Shown: positions 17,141 through 25,009, numbered from the stretch's first letter. The stretch: DNA of 36,802 nt from an uncultured Clostridia bacterium (GCA_946187325.1 CAMHQC010000022.1:1-36802), one strand, 5' to 3'. A program made the numbers and translations. The notes: a model not told the origin generated them from the letters alone.

Positions 17141-18394
17141 ATGAAGAAGTTTTTTGGAATAATCTGTGTTTTAGCGGTGATAATTTCCGTTTTTTCGGCG
17201 TGTACAGCTCCCGCCGGTAAGAAAAGCGTAACTAAACCCGCGACATCTGACGAAGTAAAAACCGAAACAGTTCTTAAAACGAGCGACTATGTCCTCAGCA
17301 GCGACTATAATTATTATTTCGGCGAAAAGGATATGTATTCAACCTTACTGTTCGTTAAGGACAGGTACGTTTATTCCAACAAAAACGGAATTTACGTTAA
17401 AAAGAACCTAAAAAACGGCGGCCGCAAGATTTCTAAAAATCATCCGCGGACCGAGTGGAGCAACGGCGCCGTGTTAAGTAACGGCGAGACCGTCTACTAT
17501 CTTATGGTAAAAAAGGGTACCGATTCTAAATACGAGTATGAGATTTACTCGGTAGGTATGAACGGTAAGGGCGAAAAGAAAGTTTTAAGCGGAGTAGGCC
17601 CCGCTACGTTGATTACTATTTATAACGGTAATCTCTATTTCAGGAACAGCCCCGACACCTCCGCCGAAAAAGACACCCATATTATGAAGTATAAGCTCGG
17701 AAGCAAGAAAGACCCCGAGATGATTTCCCTGGATTATCAGGTAAATTATAACTGCTTCTATAACGGAAAAATCTATTTCTCGAATGACAACTTCTATTCC
17801 ACCGAGGCGGCTTCCGATAAAGAGGTTGAGTACGATGTCTATTCCTTAGACCTCGACACCGAGGATATCGACAAGGCTGTAGAGTACAGCTACGGCGAGA
17901 GTATCGCCGCCGCCGACAGCAAGGACGCTGTTTTCTACTCGAGAAAAGAGGGGGAAAAGGGCAAAATCTGTATCATAAATAAAGATAATAAGCTCGTCGA
18001 GTCTAAGAAGTTCAAGTCAAAAATCGACCCGTGGTTTGTGGATAAGGACTCAAAAACCGCCGTTATGTGTGATTATAACAAGGACGACCACGAGGTTTTC
18101 ATTACATATAATATAGAAAAAGCTACCCACAGTATCCTCTCGAGAAGCCCCAAGAACTTTAGCTGCGAGAAAATCACTTCGGGCTTAAAACCAGGAAGAA
18201 CTCCGTATATCGTGCTTTCCTCCGAGGGAAAGAAATACTACAGCAAGCTCTGTGTACAAAAGGTAAACGGCGGTAAAGCCCGGTACTGTAAGCTCGACGG
18301 TAAGCGCGAGGTCGAAGCCGATACGTTCTGGGTTACCGACGATAAGCTCGTTATTGAGGTCAATAACAAGATGAAAGTTTACGATTTAAAATAA
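17141..18394 (+). CDS. Secreted lipoprotein, possibly beta-propeller (DUF5050-like)
   Basis: 417 residues. The lipoprotein signal peptide ends in FSAC with the lipid-bearing Cys21. The mature part has recurring motifs of the type 'LLFVKDRYVYSNKNGIYVKK', 'NGETVYYLMV', 'YNGNLYFRNS' and 'YNGKIYFSND', spaced like blades of a beta-propeller and resembling DUF5050 proteins. It should sit on the outer face of the membrane. The start is the second ATG; an ATG eight bases upstream is in another frame. It follows the gtrA-like gene by 69 bases with no obvious promoter, so co-transcription is possible. Function unknown. Confidence 0.75.
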   Translation: MKKFFGIICVLAVIISVFSACTAPAGKKSVTKPATSDEVKTETVLKTSDYVLSSDYNYYFGEKDMYSTLLFVKDRYVYSNKNGIYVKKNLKNGGRKISKNHPRTEWSNGAVLSNGETVYYLMVKKGTDSKYEYEIYSVGMNGKGEKKVLSGVGPATLITIYNGNLYFRNSPDTSAEKDTHIMKYKLGSKKDPEMISLDYQVNYNCFYNGKIYFSNDNFYSTEAASDKEVEYDVYSLDLDTEDIDKAVEYSYGESIAAADSKDAVFYSRKEGEKGKICIINKDNKLVESKKFKSKIDPWFVDKDSKTAVMCDYNKDDHEVFITYNIEKATHSILSRSPKNFSCEKITSGLKPGRTPYIVLSSEGKKYYSKLCVQKVNGGKARYCKLDGKREVEADTFWVTDDKLVIEVNNKMKVYDLK

Positions 18395-18411
18395 AAAGTT
18401 ATAACAATAAT

Positions 18412-18449
18412 AAAAAGTGAGGCTATCCCAAAAGATAACCTCACTTTTT
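18412..18449. terminator. Bidirectional terminator
   Basis: AAAAAGTGAGG (18412-18422) pairs with CCTCACTTTTT (18439-18449), with an inner TATC/GATA pairing. Both strands end in T-runs, fitting convergent genes: the lipoprotein (plus) and the dehydrogenase (minus). Confidence 0.85.
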
Positions 18450-18505
18450 ATATTACTCAAAACTTGTATAAACATTCGAGCTTTCTTGGTAAATTTATAT
18501 TCCGG

Positions 18506-19225
18506 TTATATAATAAAGCCTCCGTTTACGCCTAAAACCTGACCCGTTATAAACGAGTTTTCGTCCGCTAAAAATACAACGGCTTTGGCTATATCCTCGG
18601 GAGTTCCGAGCCTAAAAAGCGGAGTTTCGTCGATAAGCGAGTTTTTGGTTTCGGCGTCAAATCCGCTCATCATATCTGTGTCGATTACCCCCGGAGCGAT
18701 ACAATTTACGCGGATGTTCGACGGGCCGAGTTCCTTAGCGAGAGCTTTAGTAAGTCCGATAACGCCCGCCTTAGCAGCGCTGTAGTGAACCTCGCACGAG
18801 GCGCCAACCTGTCCCCACATCGAGCTGATGTTTATAATCGAGCCCGATTTTTTCTTTATCATTTCCTTAGACGCTTCTTTTGAACAGTAGAAAACTCCGT
18901 CGAGATTTACCCCTGTCATTCTCCTCCAGTCCTCGTCCGTAATATCGGTAAAAAGTTTTTGCTGAGAGATTCCCGCGTTGTTTATGAGTACGTCTGCCGC
19001 TCCTGTTTCCGAGAACATTTTTTTGACCTGAGAGCTGTCGGAAACATCGCATTTATACGCTTTTGCGTCGATTCCGTAAGTGTTTGTAAGGTTTTCTGCC
19101 AACGCTTGCGCGGAGTCCTTATGTATGTTATAATTTAAGCACAGGGAATAACCCTTTTCGGCGAACGCTTTAGCGCACGCGGCGCCGATGCCGCATGAAG
19201 CTCCTGTTATCAGTACCTTTTTCAT
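18506..19225 (-). CDS. Short-chain dehydrogenase/reductase, FabG-like
   Basis: 239 residues, a classical SDR. The cofactor motif is TGASCGIG (7-14), then NNAG (82-85), N107, and the catalytic triad S135, Y148, K152 in YSAAK. 'APGVIDTDM' and the C-terminal 'FITGQVLGVNGGF' are as in FabG-type 3-oxoacyl-ACP reductases. NADP(H) is the likely cofactor. It lies outside any fatty-acid cluster, so it could act on another ketone or sugar. The ATG at 19225 is chosen: GAGGTG lies five bases upstream, while the upstream GTG in frame belongs to that ribosome site. Confidence 0.88.
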   Translation of the reverse strand: MKKVLITGASCGIGAACAKAFAEKGYSLCLNYNIHKDSAQALAENLTNTYGIDAKAYKCDVSDSSQVKKMFSETGAADVLINNAGISQQKLFTDITDEDWRRMTGVNLDGVFYCSKEASKEMIKKKSGSIINISSMWGQVGASCEVHYSAAKAGVIGLTKALAKELGPSNIRVNCIAPGVIDTDMMSGFDAETKNSLIDETPLFRLGTPEDIAKAVVFLADENSFITGQVLGVNGGFII

Positions 19226-19245
19226 AAGCACACCTCTTTTAGCTT

Positions 19246-19274
19246 ATTGTACTATAATTTACAGGCTAAATCAA
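19246..19274 (-). promoter_or_regulatory. Promoter of the SDR gene
   Basis: On the minus strand, TTGATT (19269-19274), a 17-base spacer and TACAAT (19246-19251) lie 20 bases before the ATG. Confidence 0.6.
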
Positions 19275-19445
19275 CAAAGTAATTCTATACAAAAACACGC
19301 CGGTTATTTTATGCAAAACGACGAAAATAAAAAATTTTCGAAAATTTTGAAACTTTTTTCCGTTTATTCTACACTACTATAGTGAACCCGATAAAAAGGT
19401 GATTATTAAATAATGCTGTATAATAAAAATTTTTTCTAAAAAGTG
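19275..19445. other. AT-rich upstream region with an 18-bp palindrome
   Basis: This is noncoding DNA between the divergent SDR and secreted-protein genes. It contains the perfect palindrome AAAATTTTCGAAAATTTT at 19331-19348. ATTTTATGC occurs shortly before it, an order repeated upstream of the G5/3D gene near 30510-30538. No coding frame or RNA gene was seen. Confidence 0.55.
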
Positions 19446-19474
19446 TTGACAAATAGAAAAAGCAGTGATATATT
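19446..19474 (+). promoter_or_regulatory. Promoter of the first lysine-rich secreted gene
   Basis: A perfect TTGACA (19446-19451), 17 bases, then TATATT (19469-19474). An inverted repeat, AGCAGTGA (19461-19468) and TCACTGCT (19498-19505), flanks the -10 box. A 5' leader hairpin (19503-19527, GCTCAACC with GGTTaGAGC) follows. The leader to the ATG is about 90 bases. Confidence 0.75.
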
Positions 19475-19569
19475 ATACACGCAACAGGTTAATTACTTCA
19501 CTGCTCAACCAAACTAACGGTTAGAGCAACAAGAAAACGATTATACAATTTAAAAAAGGAGAAATCAAA

Positions 19570-20856
19570 ATGAAAAACTTTAAAAGAATTGCAGGGATTT
19601 TCCTTAGCTTATTAATCGCCGTAAGCGTAATTGTTATTCCGACTACCGCTTCGGCTGTAAGCACAACTAAAAAAACAGCGTTGATTTACAACACTCTTAA
19701 TCTGACCTTTGAAAAGGCGGAGAGCGATACTTACGAAACCGAGGTTACCGGCAACAGCAAGGGTTATATTAGTGTAGATGCTGATAACGAAGGTCAGTGG
19801 TACTGGCTCAGTGTAAAAACATTAAAGGCGACTACCGCCGGCAGTAAGCCCGAAATCTCGGTATATAAGGTTGACGGAAGTAATAAGACCTTATATAAAA
19901 AGTATCAGATTACAGTCAACCCTGTAAAGAAGATTAAGTTCGCGAATCAGAAATTTAATAAAAACGTCACCAAAAAAATTATACTTAAAATGCCCTACGG
20001 TAATAAGGATTATAAGTTTAAGTATTCTAAGAAAATCGCTAAGATTAATACGGGTTACTTTAGAGAAACACACCAGGTAACCTATACTGTTAAGGGTCTT
20101 AAAAAGGGAAGCACAACCGTTAAGGTTTATTTAACAGGAACTAAGACTAAAGTCGGTTCCTTTAAGATAACCGTAGGCAACTATAAGGCTTCCGTTGGGA
20201 AAAAGACACTGACTCTCGCTTATAACTCCCATATGAAGAACAGCCTTTATTTAGAAGGCGGTTCGATTAATATCGGTACTATAATTAAGAACTTCCATTC
20301 GGGAGCAACCTATACGGTCAAGGCTAAGAACAAGAAGCTTATTTCAAGCCGTATTATAAAAAAAGATAAATATAATCCGGTAGTACCAACAGCGGCAGAG
20401 ATTTACTCCAAGAAAACCGGTAAAACTACACTTACGGTTTATGAGAAGAAAGCTAAAGCTAAGAAAAAGACAAAAATCGGTACAATTAAGCTCACCGTTA
20501 AAAAGGCTAAGGACTCGGTCGTATACGAAAGCAACAGAGGGCTTGATAACGACGGCATCTTCTACGAGCTGTTCATCTCTCCCGGAGAGTCTTTCGACCT
20601 AAAAAACGTTGTAGTAAAAAGATATCTCAACTTAACTTGGACAAAATCAAGCTTCAAGGAGAGCGAGTATAAATTTACCGTAACCTCCAACCACCCCGAA
20701 ATTATCTCTACGGACGAGGACGGCGTATGCCATTGCTTAGCTCTTGATAACGAAGGTGTAAACGAAGTAACTTATACCATTACCTTTGCCGACGGCTCTA
20801 TGGTATCGGGTTCAGGTTCATTCGACATATGGCCTGTTGAAGACCGACCTGACTAA
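19570..20856 (+). CDS. Lysine-rich secreted protein with Ig-like repeats (paralogue 1)
   Basis: 428 residues. A signal peptide ends at ASA (27-29). The mature part has three similar units, each closing with a strand such as 'KKYQITV' (about 111-116), 'KVGSFKITVG' (194-203) and 'KIGTIKLTVKK' (302-312). Each is preceded by a 'STTVKVYLTG'-like strand. A less basic C-terminal domain (about 318-428) resembles a bacterial Ig-like (BIG2) fold. Lysine makes up 65 of 428 residues, concentrated before residue 315. No cell-wall anchor motif was seen, so it may be released or bind wall polymers by charge. AAGGAG lies eight bases before the ATG. It is collinear with the next gene and clearly its tandem duplicate; function unknown. 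Confidence 0.82.
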   Translation: MKNFKRIAGIFLSLLIAVSVIVIPTTASAVSTTKKTALIYNTLNLTFEKAESDTYETEVTGNSKGYISVDADNEGQWYWLSVKTLKATTAGSKPEISVYKVDGSNKTLYKKYQITVNPVKKIKFANQKFNKNVTKKIILKMPYGNKDYKFKYSKKIAKINTGYFRETHQVTYTVKGLKKGSTTVKVYLTGTKTKVGSFKITVGNYKASVGKKTLTLAYNSHMKNSLYLEGGSINIGTIIKNFHSGATYTVKAKNKKLISSRIIKKDKYNPVVPTAAEIYSKKTGKTTLTVYEKKAKAKKKTKIGTIKLTVKKAKDSVVYESNRGLDNDGIFYELFISPGESFDLKNVVVKRYLNLTWTKSSFKESEYKFTVTSNHPEIISTDEDGVCHCLALDNEGVNEVTYTITFADGSMVSGSGSFDIWPVEDRPD

Positions 20857-20878
20857 AATTGTTAAAGAGATTGATTTC

Positions 20879-20966
20879 CATCGGGTAACCCCGATAATCA
20901 GCGGTTTTTATACCGCTGAAAATCTCATCTTTCCTCACGAAGCAGGCTCATTTGGGCCTGCTTCGG
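20879..20966 (+). terminator. Three consecutive hairpins after the first secreted gene
   Basis: In order these are ATCGGG/CCCGAT, TCAGCGGT/ACCGCTGA and GAAGCAGGC/GCCTGCTTC, each a perfect stem with a short loop. None has a classic T-run; the first loop is only a few bases. They probably form the 3' end or stabilise the mRNA. Confidence 0.5.
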
Positions 20967-21031
20967 CTAATATTACGGGCTGAAATTTTTGCTTCATTTG
21001 AGCTTTAAAAATCGGGCAGATGACGTAAAAC

Positions 21032-21060
21032 TTGCAAAATTTGAATTTTAATGTTATAAT
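21032..21060 (+). promoter_or_regulatory. Promoter of the second lysine-rich secreted gene
   Basis: TTGCAA (21032-21037), a 17-base spacer and a perfect TATAAT (21055-21060). A second TATAAT-like box follows at once. The ATG is about 50 bases downstream with AAGGAGG before it. Confidence 0.7.
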
Positions 21061-21113
21061 AGAATTATAATACGGCGCTATGGTGTCCGTGTTAATTTAG
21101 AAGGAGGAATAAA

Positions 21114-22358
21114 ATGAAGTTTACTAAGACCATCGTATGTAGTATCCTTACCATTATGATTATAGCCGTTTCAGCAGTATTTCCTACCTCGGCAACTACT
21201 GTAAACACTACAGATAAAACAATGTCGAAGTACACGAAAATTAAACTCTCCGCAGCTAAATCTTCTAAGGATACTTATAAGTACAAAATCACTAACAACA
21301 GCAATAATTACGTAAGCGTAGCGTTCGAGGATAAAGGCTCAACCTATAAGCTCCACGTTACAAGCCTAAAGAAAACAGGAAAAACCAAGAAGCCCGTGCT
21401 CACCGTATATAAGGAAAAGAACGGTAAAAAAACCGATGTTAAGAAATACCGCTTCACCGTTACTAAAACCGAGAAGCAGTCCTTTAAGGATGTTAAAATC
21501 AACATCAAGATGAGTAAAAAGGTTACCCTAAAAAACATCTACGTTAAGAAGTATCGGTTTAAATACGATAAAAAGGTTATATCTATCCCTAAAAAGTTTA
21601 CATCTGAAAAGAACAACAGAACCTATAAGATAAAAACTCTTAAAAAAGGTTCTACCGACGTAGAGGTTTACTTAAAGGGTACTAAGGCTAAGGTCGGAAC
21701 GTTTAAGGTTACCGCCTGTGATATAAAGACAACGCTCAACAAAAAGTATAAGACGTTAAAGCTAAAGTATAACGGTCACGGAAGCAGTAACTATATGAAG
21801 GACTGCCACATAAGCCTTAATACTATGCTCAGTAATAAAAAGTACAACACTACCTATACCGTAACTATCGGTAACGAAAAGGTAGCTTCCACTTATATTG
21901 ATAAGAAAAAGACCCATATCTACTCCGTAGGCAAGGGTTCTACCACAGCCGAGATTTACCAGAAAGTCGGTAAAAAGGAAGAAGAAAAAATCGGCTCGTT
22001 TAAAATTACCGTAGAAAAAACTAAGATGAACTACGTTGTAAAACAGAATATGGCGTACTATCCCGACGGTATTTTCGGCAGCGGTGAGATGGTCGAGTAC
22101 CTTTCGCCGAAGGAAACTCTCGATATGAAGGCTACTATCGTTAAGTCGCTTATTAACAACGAGCTCACAGGCTCTCATTTTAAGAAGAAGTATTACTCAA
22201 TCTCCTTTAAGTCGAGCGACACTTCCGTTGTAACCGTTACGTCTATCGGTAAGGTTACCGCAAAAAAGACAGGCTACGCGATAGTGAATTACTCGATAGG
22301 CTTTACCGATAACTCTGTGTTTAAGGGCGGTTGTCCGATAGAAGTTATTAAAAAATAA
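21114..22358 (+). CDS. Lysine-rich secreted protein with Ig-like repeats (paralogue 2)
   Basis: 414 residues; 82 are lysine. A signal peptide ends near TSA (25-27). Its layout matches the upstream gene residue block by block: 'TYKIKTLKKGSTDVEVYL' here against 'TYTVKGLKKGSTTVKVYL' there, and 'KVGTFKVTAC' against 'KVGSFKITVG'. Three units close near residues 117, 201 and 302 ('KIGSFKITVEK'). The C-terminal domain has the BIG2-like 'SSDTSVVTVTSIGKVTAKKTG' split around 368-387. No LPXTG or lipobox was seen. It has its own promoter, so it can be expressed apart from its twin. No enzyme motif is visible; an adhesive, wall-binding or structural role is inference only. Confidence 0.82.
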   Translation: MKFTKTIVCSILTIMIIAVSAVFPTSATTVNTTDKTMSKYTKIKLSAAKSSKDTYKYKITNNSNNYVSVAFEDKGSTYKLHVTSLKKTGKTKKPVLTVYKEKNGKKTDVKKYRFTVTKTEKQSFKDVKINIKMSKKVTLKNIYVKKYRFKYDKKVISIPKKFTSEKNNRTYKIKTLKKGSTDVEVYLKGTKAKVGTFKVTACDIKTTLNKKYKTLKLKYNGHGSSNYMKDCHISLNTMLSNKKYNTTYTVTIGNEKVASTYIDKKKTHIYSVGKGSTTAEIYQKVGKKEEEKIGSFKITVEKTKMNYVVKQNMAYYPDGIFGSGEMVEYLSPKETLDMKATIVKSLINNELTGSHFKKKYYSISFKSSDTSVVTVTSIGKVTAKKTGYAIVNYSIGFTDNSVFKGGCPIEVIKK

Positions 22359-22396
22359 ATTTTTTCGTAAAACATTAATTTACTTATAAAAACCTG

Positions 22397-22424
22397 TTGA
22401 TTTTCTTTATAAAAGGTATATAAT
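22397..22424 (+). promoter_or_regulatory. Promoter of the 127-residue protein gene
   Basis: TTGATT (22397-22402), a 16-base spacer and a perfect TATAAT (22419-22424). Confidence 0.65.
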
Positions 22425-22452
22425 ATATCATTGAGAATTATTTGACGAGGGA

Positions 22453-22836
22453 ATGACAAACGTGGAGATTTTACAGGAAAAAAGATTATTCTTAGTTCGC
22501 AACGACGAGGTATTGTTATTTAAGCATAACGACGAGTATGACGGCGACGATAAAAATATCGACGAGTATACTAACCCTAAGTTTTTAAGATACATCGGAG
22601 TTAAACGTTTCGAGGACGGTATAAAGGAAGTATACTACTACTTCGCTAAGACTAACGACCTTTATATTACTCAGTCAGGTGAATGGACTGAAATAAAAAA
22701 GGCTATTTACTATCCCGCAAAACCGCTCACTTCCGCTGTGCTTAATAACTATATAAGACGCGGACAGTACGATAAGGATTTAAGAGTCGGCGTTAAAAAC
22801 GGCGATAAAGTAGATTTTACGGTTGTTACCGAATAA
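22453..22836 (+). CDS. Hypothetical small soluble protein
   Basis: 127 residues (124 if the GTG at 22462 is used). I do not recognise a family. It has no signal peptide or membrane segment, is rich in Asp, Tyr and Lys ('HNDEYDGDDKNIDEYTNP'), and probably folds as a small alpha/beta domain. The ribosome site GAGGG ends only one base before the ATG at 22453, too close for normal use, whereas the in-frame GTG at 22462 is ten bases away. The GTG may therefore be the true start. Own promoter and a strong terminator make it a single-gene unit. Confidence 0.65.
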   Translation: MTNVEILQEKRLFLVRNDEVLLFKHNDEYDGDDKNIDEYTNPKFLRYIGVKRFEDGIKEVYYYFAKTNDLYITQSGEWTEIKKAIYYPAKPLTSAVLNNYIRRGQYDKDLRVGVKNGDKVDFTVVTE

Positions 22837-22837
22837 G

Positions 22838-22866
22838 AAAAGACCGCTTCGCGCGGTCTTTTCTTT
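22838..22866 (+). terminator. Terminator of the small-protein gene
   Basis: A 10-bp perfect stem, AAAAGACCGC (22838-22847) with GCGGTCTTTT (22853-22862), has a TTCGC loop and the tail TTTTCTTT. Confidence 0.9.
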
Positions 22867-22917
22867 ATGTATACTTTATGTGTAATTGAATATAGCAATA
22901 AACATTCAGTTGTTTAC

Positions 22918-22946
22918 TTGATTATAGCCCTTTATTATGCTAAAAT
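22918..22946 (+). promoter_or_regulatory. ddh promoter
   Basis: TTGATT (22918-22923), a 17-base spacer and TAAAAT (22941-22946), 29 bases before the ATG. Confidence 0.65.
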
Positions 22947-22975
22947 AAAGGCGGAAAACTGAAAGGAGAGATACA

Positions 22976-23956
22976 ATGAGTATTAAAATAGGAATTTTAG
23001 GTTACGGAAATCTCGGACGCGGAGTAGAAGCCGCTGTTAAGCAGAACCCCGATCTCGAGCTTACGGGCGTATATACCCGCCGTAATCCCGCTGATTTAAA
23101 GATAAATACCGAGGGCGTAGCTGTGCGCTCTACCGCTGAGCTTGAGGCGGGCAGAGATGATATCGACGTGCTTATTATCTGCGGAGGTTCGGCTACCGAT
23201 TTACCCGAAATGACTCCCAAATACGCCGAAATCTATAACGTAATCGACAGCTTCGATACACACGCCAATATCCCCTCGCATTTCTCGAACGTTGACGCCG
23301 CCGCTAAAAAGGGCGGAAAAGTCGGCATCATTTCCTGCGGATGGGATCCCGGAATGTTCTCCCTAAATCGTCTTTACGCGAGCTCAATCTTACCCGAGGG
23401 CAAGGACTATACCTTCTGGGGCAAGGGCGTAAGCCAGGGACACTCCGACGCCGTTAGAAGAATCGAGGGCGTAGCGGACGCAAGACAGTACACTATCCCT
23501 GTAGAGACTTCGGTAAACGCCGTTAGAGAGGGCAAAAACCCCGAGTTTACCACTAGGGAAAAGCATACCCGCGAGTGCTTCGTAGTAGCTGAGGACGGAG
23601 CGGACAAGGCTAAAATCGAGAACGAGATTAAAACCATGCCTAACTATTTCGCCGATTACGATACAACTGTTCACTTTATCAGCGCCGAGGAAATGAAGCG
23701 TGACCACAGCGGACTTCCGCACGGCGGTTCGGTTATCTATTCCGGAACTACGGGCGAGGGCAATAACCACGTTATCGAATACAGCTTAAAGCTCGACTCA
23801 AACCCCGAGTTCACAGGTTCGGTACTCGCCGCGTACGCGAGAGCCGCTTATAAGCTTAATAGCGAGGGTGTATGCGGAGCTAAAACAGTTTTCGATATCG
23901 CGCCCGCTTATTTAAGCGCTTTATCAGGCGAAGAAATCCGCAGTCATTTATTATAA
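22976..23956 (+). CDS. ddh: meso-Diaminopimelate D-dehydrogenase
   Basis: 326 residues, the normal length. It makes meso-diaminopimelate in one step from tetrahydrodipicolinate, ammonia and NADPH, supplying lysine and peptidoglycan. The N-terminal nucleotide fold has GILGYGNLGRG (6-16). The family-specific substrate loops CGWDPG (121-126) and FWGKGVSQGHSDA (147-159) are present. 'HECFVV'-type Cys/His strands (HTRECFVVAEDGAD) and 'HGGSVI' appear in the C-terminal half. GAAAGGAGAG lies six bases before the ATG. It has its own promoter, and its presence points to the dehydrogenase variant of lysine synthesis and DAP-type wall chemistry. Confidence 0.96.
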   Translation: MSIKIGILGYGNLGRGVEAAVKQNPDLELTGVYTRRNPADLKINTEGVAVRSTAELEAGRDDIDVLIICGGSATDLPEMTPKYAEIYNVIDSFDTHANIPSHFSNVDAAAKKGGKVGIISCGWDPGMFSLNRLYASSILPEGKDYTFWGKGVSQGHSDAVRRIEGVADARQYTIPVETSVNAVREGKNPEFTTREKHTRECFVVAEDGADKAKIENEIKTMPNYFADYDTTVHFISAEEMKRDHSGLPHGGSVIYSGTTGEGNNHVIEYSLKLDSNPEFTGSVLAAYARAAYKLNSEGVCGAKTVFDIAPAYLSALSGEEIRSHLL

Positions 23957-23978
23957 GCTTTACAAATTCTAAAGAAAC

Positions 23979-24003
23979 AGGGCAGTTCATCGAACTGCCC
24001 TTT
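23979..24003 (+). terminator. ddh terminator
   Basis: AGGGCAGTTC (23979-23988) pairs with GAACTGCCCT (23992-24001) across ATC. Only a short T tail follows, so efficiency may be modest. Confidence 0.65.
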
Positions 24004-24028
24004 AAGCTTGTAAAGCGTAAATTGTATG

Positions 24029-24217
24029 ACAGATGACAGATGTATGACAGATGATTTGTGTTCAATCTGTCATAGCGCAAACCCAGTGTTTATGCTGTCT
24101 ATAAGACTTTATGACAGATAGAACAGATTAATTCCTTAAAACTACTTAACTATAAAAAAGAATATATTTTATATTAGTATATATACAATAGGAAATAATG
24201 TGTCATCTGTCATCTGT
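24029..24217. repeat. Inverted-repeat-bounded AT-rich element (MITE-like)
   Basis: The element is bounded by a perfect 14-bp inverted repeat: ACAGATGACAGATG (24029-24042) and CATCTGTCATCTGT (24204-24217). ATGACAGAT recurs inside at 24044-24052 and 24110-24119, and its complement in aatctgtcata near 24063-24073. The centre is AT-rich with no coding frame. It sits exactly between the convergent ddh and HAD genes. This is the shape of a small non-autonomous element or an expanded ATGACAG repeat. Confidence 0.5.
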
Positions 24218-24220
24218 AAC

Positions 24221-24952
24221 CTATTTACTGACAATCAACTCTTTAATTTTAAACACGTCACCGTCCATAACCTTAAAGTCGGCTAAGAGCTTGCCTTTAA
24301 TCTCGGGGCTTATGCTCTGGTGAATGTATAGCGCGCTCAGCCCCGCGTCCTTAGCTCCTTTTATGTCCGAGATATAGTCGTTGCCGACCATAATCGTTTC
24401 ACCTCGGTCAAGGTTATACCTATTTATAAGCGTGTCGTAATAATGCTTATCGGGCTTGGAACATTCTTCGTCCGAGCTTATGATAATGCCGTCGAAATAC
24501 GGCGTAAGCCCGAACATATTGAGCTCGTTTTCGGTAAATTTGCGCTGAGCGTTCGAGAGGAGATAGATTTTTTTGCTCTTGGCTTTAAGTGTATCGAGCA
24601 GGTCGATAACGCCGTTGTAAAGCTTTATGTATTTAGTGGAGTAGCATCTAAACGCCGTACAGATAAAGTCGATTTCCCGAGCGGTTGCCTTAACTCCCTT
24701 AGCGGTGAAAAGCTTTTTGAACACTTTTTCTATCTTTATATCTATTACGCTGTATTCGGGAAATTTTCTCCTGACCCTTGCTTTTTCCTTTTCGACATAA
24801 TCGCAGTAAGCCTTGTTGATTTCCTTAGCGGTATAGACCGCGCCTTTATATCGGTATAGAATAGCGAGCTTTTTCCAAAGCTTAATATCCCGCTCGTCAG
24901 TGTTTATATCTATAAGAGTTCCGTATAAGTCGAAAACATAATTTTTAAACAT
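24221..24952 (-). CDS. HAD-superfamily hydrolase (subfamily IA)
   Basis: 243 residues. Motif I is DLYGT (8-12) with nucleophile D8, motif II contains S133-N134 (LLSNAQ), motif III is K166 (SKPDKHYY), and motif IV is GNDYISD (190-196). A helical cap lies between about 20 and 115. Y10 stands where most phosphatases have a second Asp; DxYGT is seen in haloacid dehalogenases and some IA phosphatases, so the reaction is uncertain. The ATG at 24952 has AAGGAG seven bases before it and is preferred to an in-frame start six codons upstream. It is divergent from nth. Confidence 0.85.
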   Translation of the reverse strand: MFKNYVFDLYGTLIDINTDERDIKLWKKLAILYRYKGAVYTAKEINKAYCDYVEKEKARVRRKFPEYSVIDIKIEKVFKKLFTAKGVKATAREIDFICTAFRCYSTKYIKLYNGVIDLLDTLKAKSKKIYLLSNAQRKFTENELNMFGLTPYFDGIIISSDEECSKPDKHYYDTLINRYNLDRGETIMVGNDYISDIKGAKDAGLSALYIHQSISPEIKGKLLADFKVMDGDVFKIKELIVSK

Positions 24953-24980
24953 AGCGTTTCTCCTTTTCATCTATATATAA

Positions 24981-25009
24981 ATTTTAACGTTAAAAAAAGC
25001 GCCTGTCAA
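24981..25009 (-). promoter_or_regulatory. Promoter of the HAD gene
   Basis: On the minus strand, a perfect TTGACA (25004-25009), 17 bases, then TAAAAT (24981-24986), about 29 bases before the ATG. Confidence 0.75.

Noticed and set aside
21762..22178. 138-codon minus-strand frame inside the second lysine-rich gene
   Set aside because: Antisense shadow caused by codon bias of the lysine-rich gene; no start signal or promoter.
23390..23770. 126-codon minus-strand frame inside ddh
   Set aside because: Shadow of a well-conserved enzyme gene; no ribosome site.
24029..24217. CRISPR-like array from repeated ATGACAG units
   Set aside because: Copies are short, irregularly spaced and partly inverted, with no uniform spacers and no cas gene in the window.
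24443..24859. 138-codon plus-strand frame opposite the HAD gene
   Set aside because: The HAD motifs on the minus strand are complete, so this is an antisense shadow.
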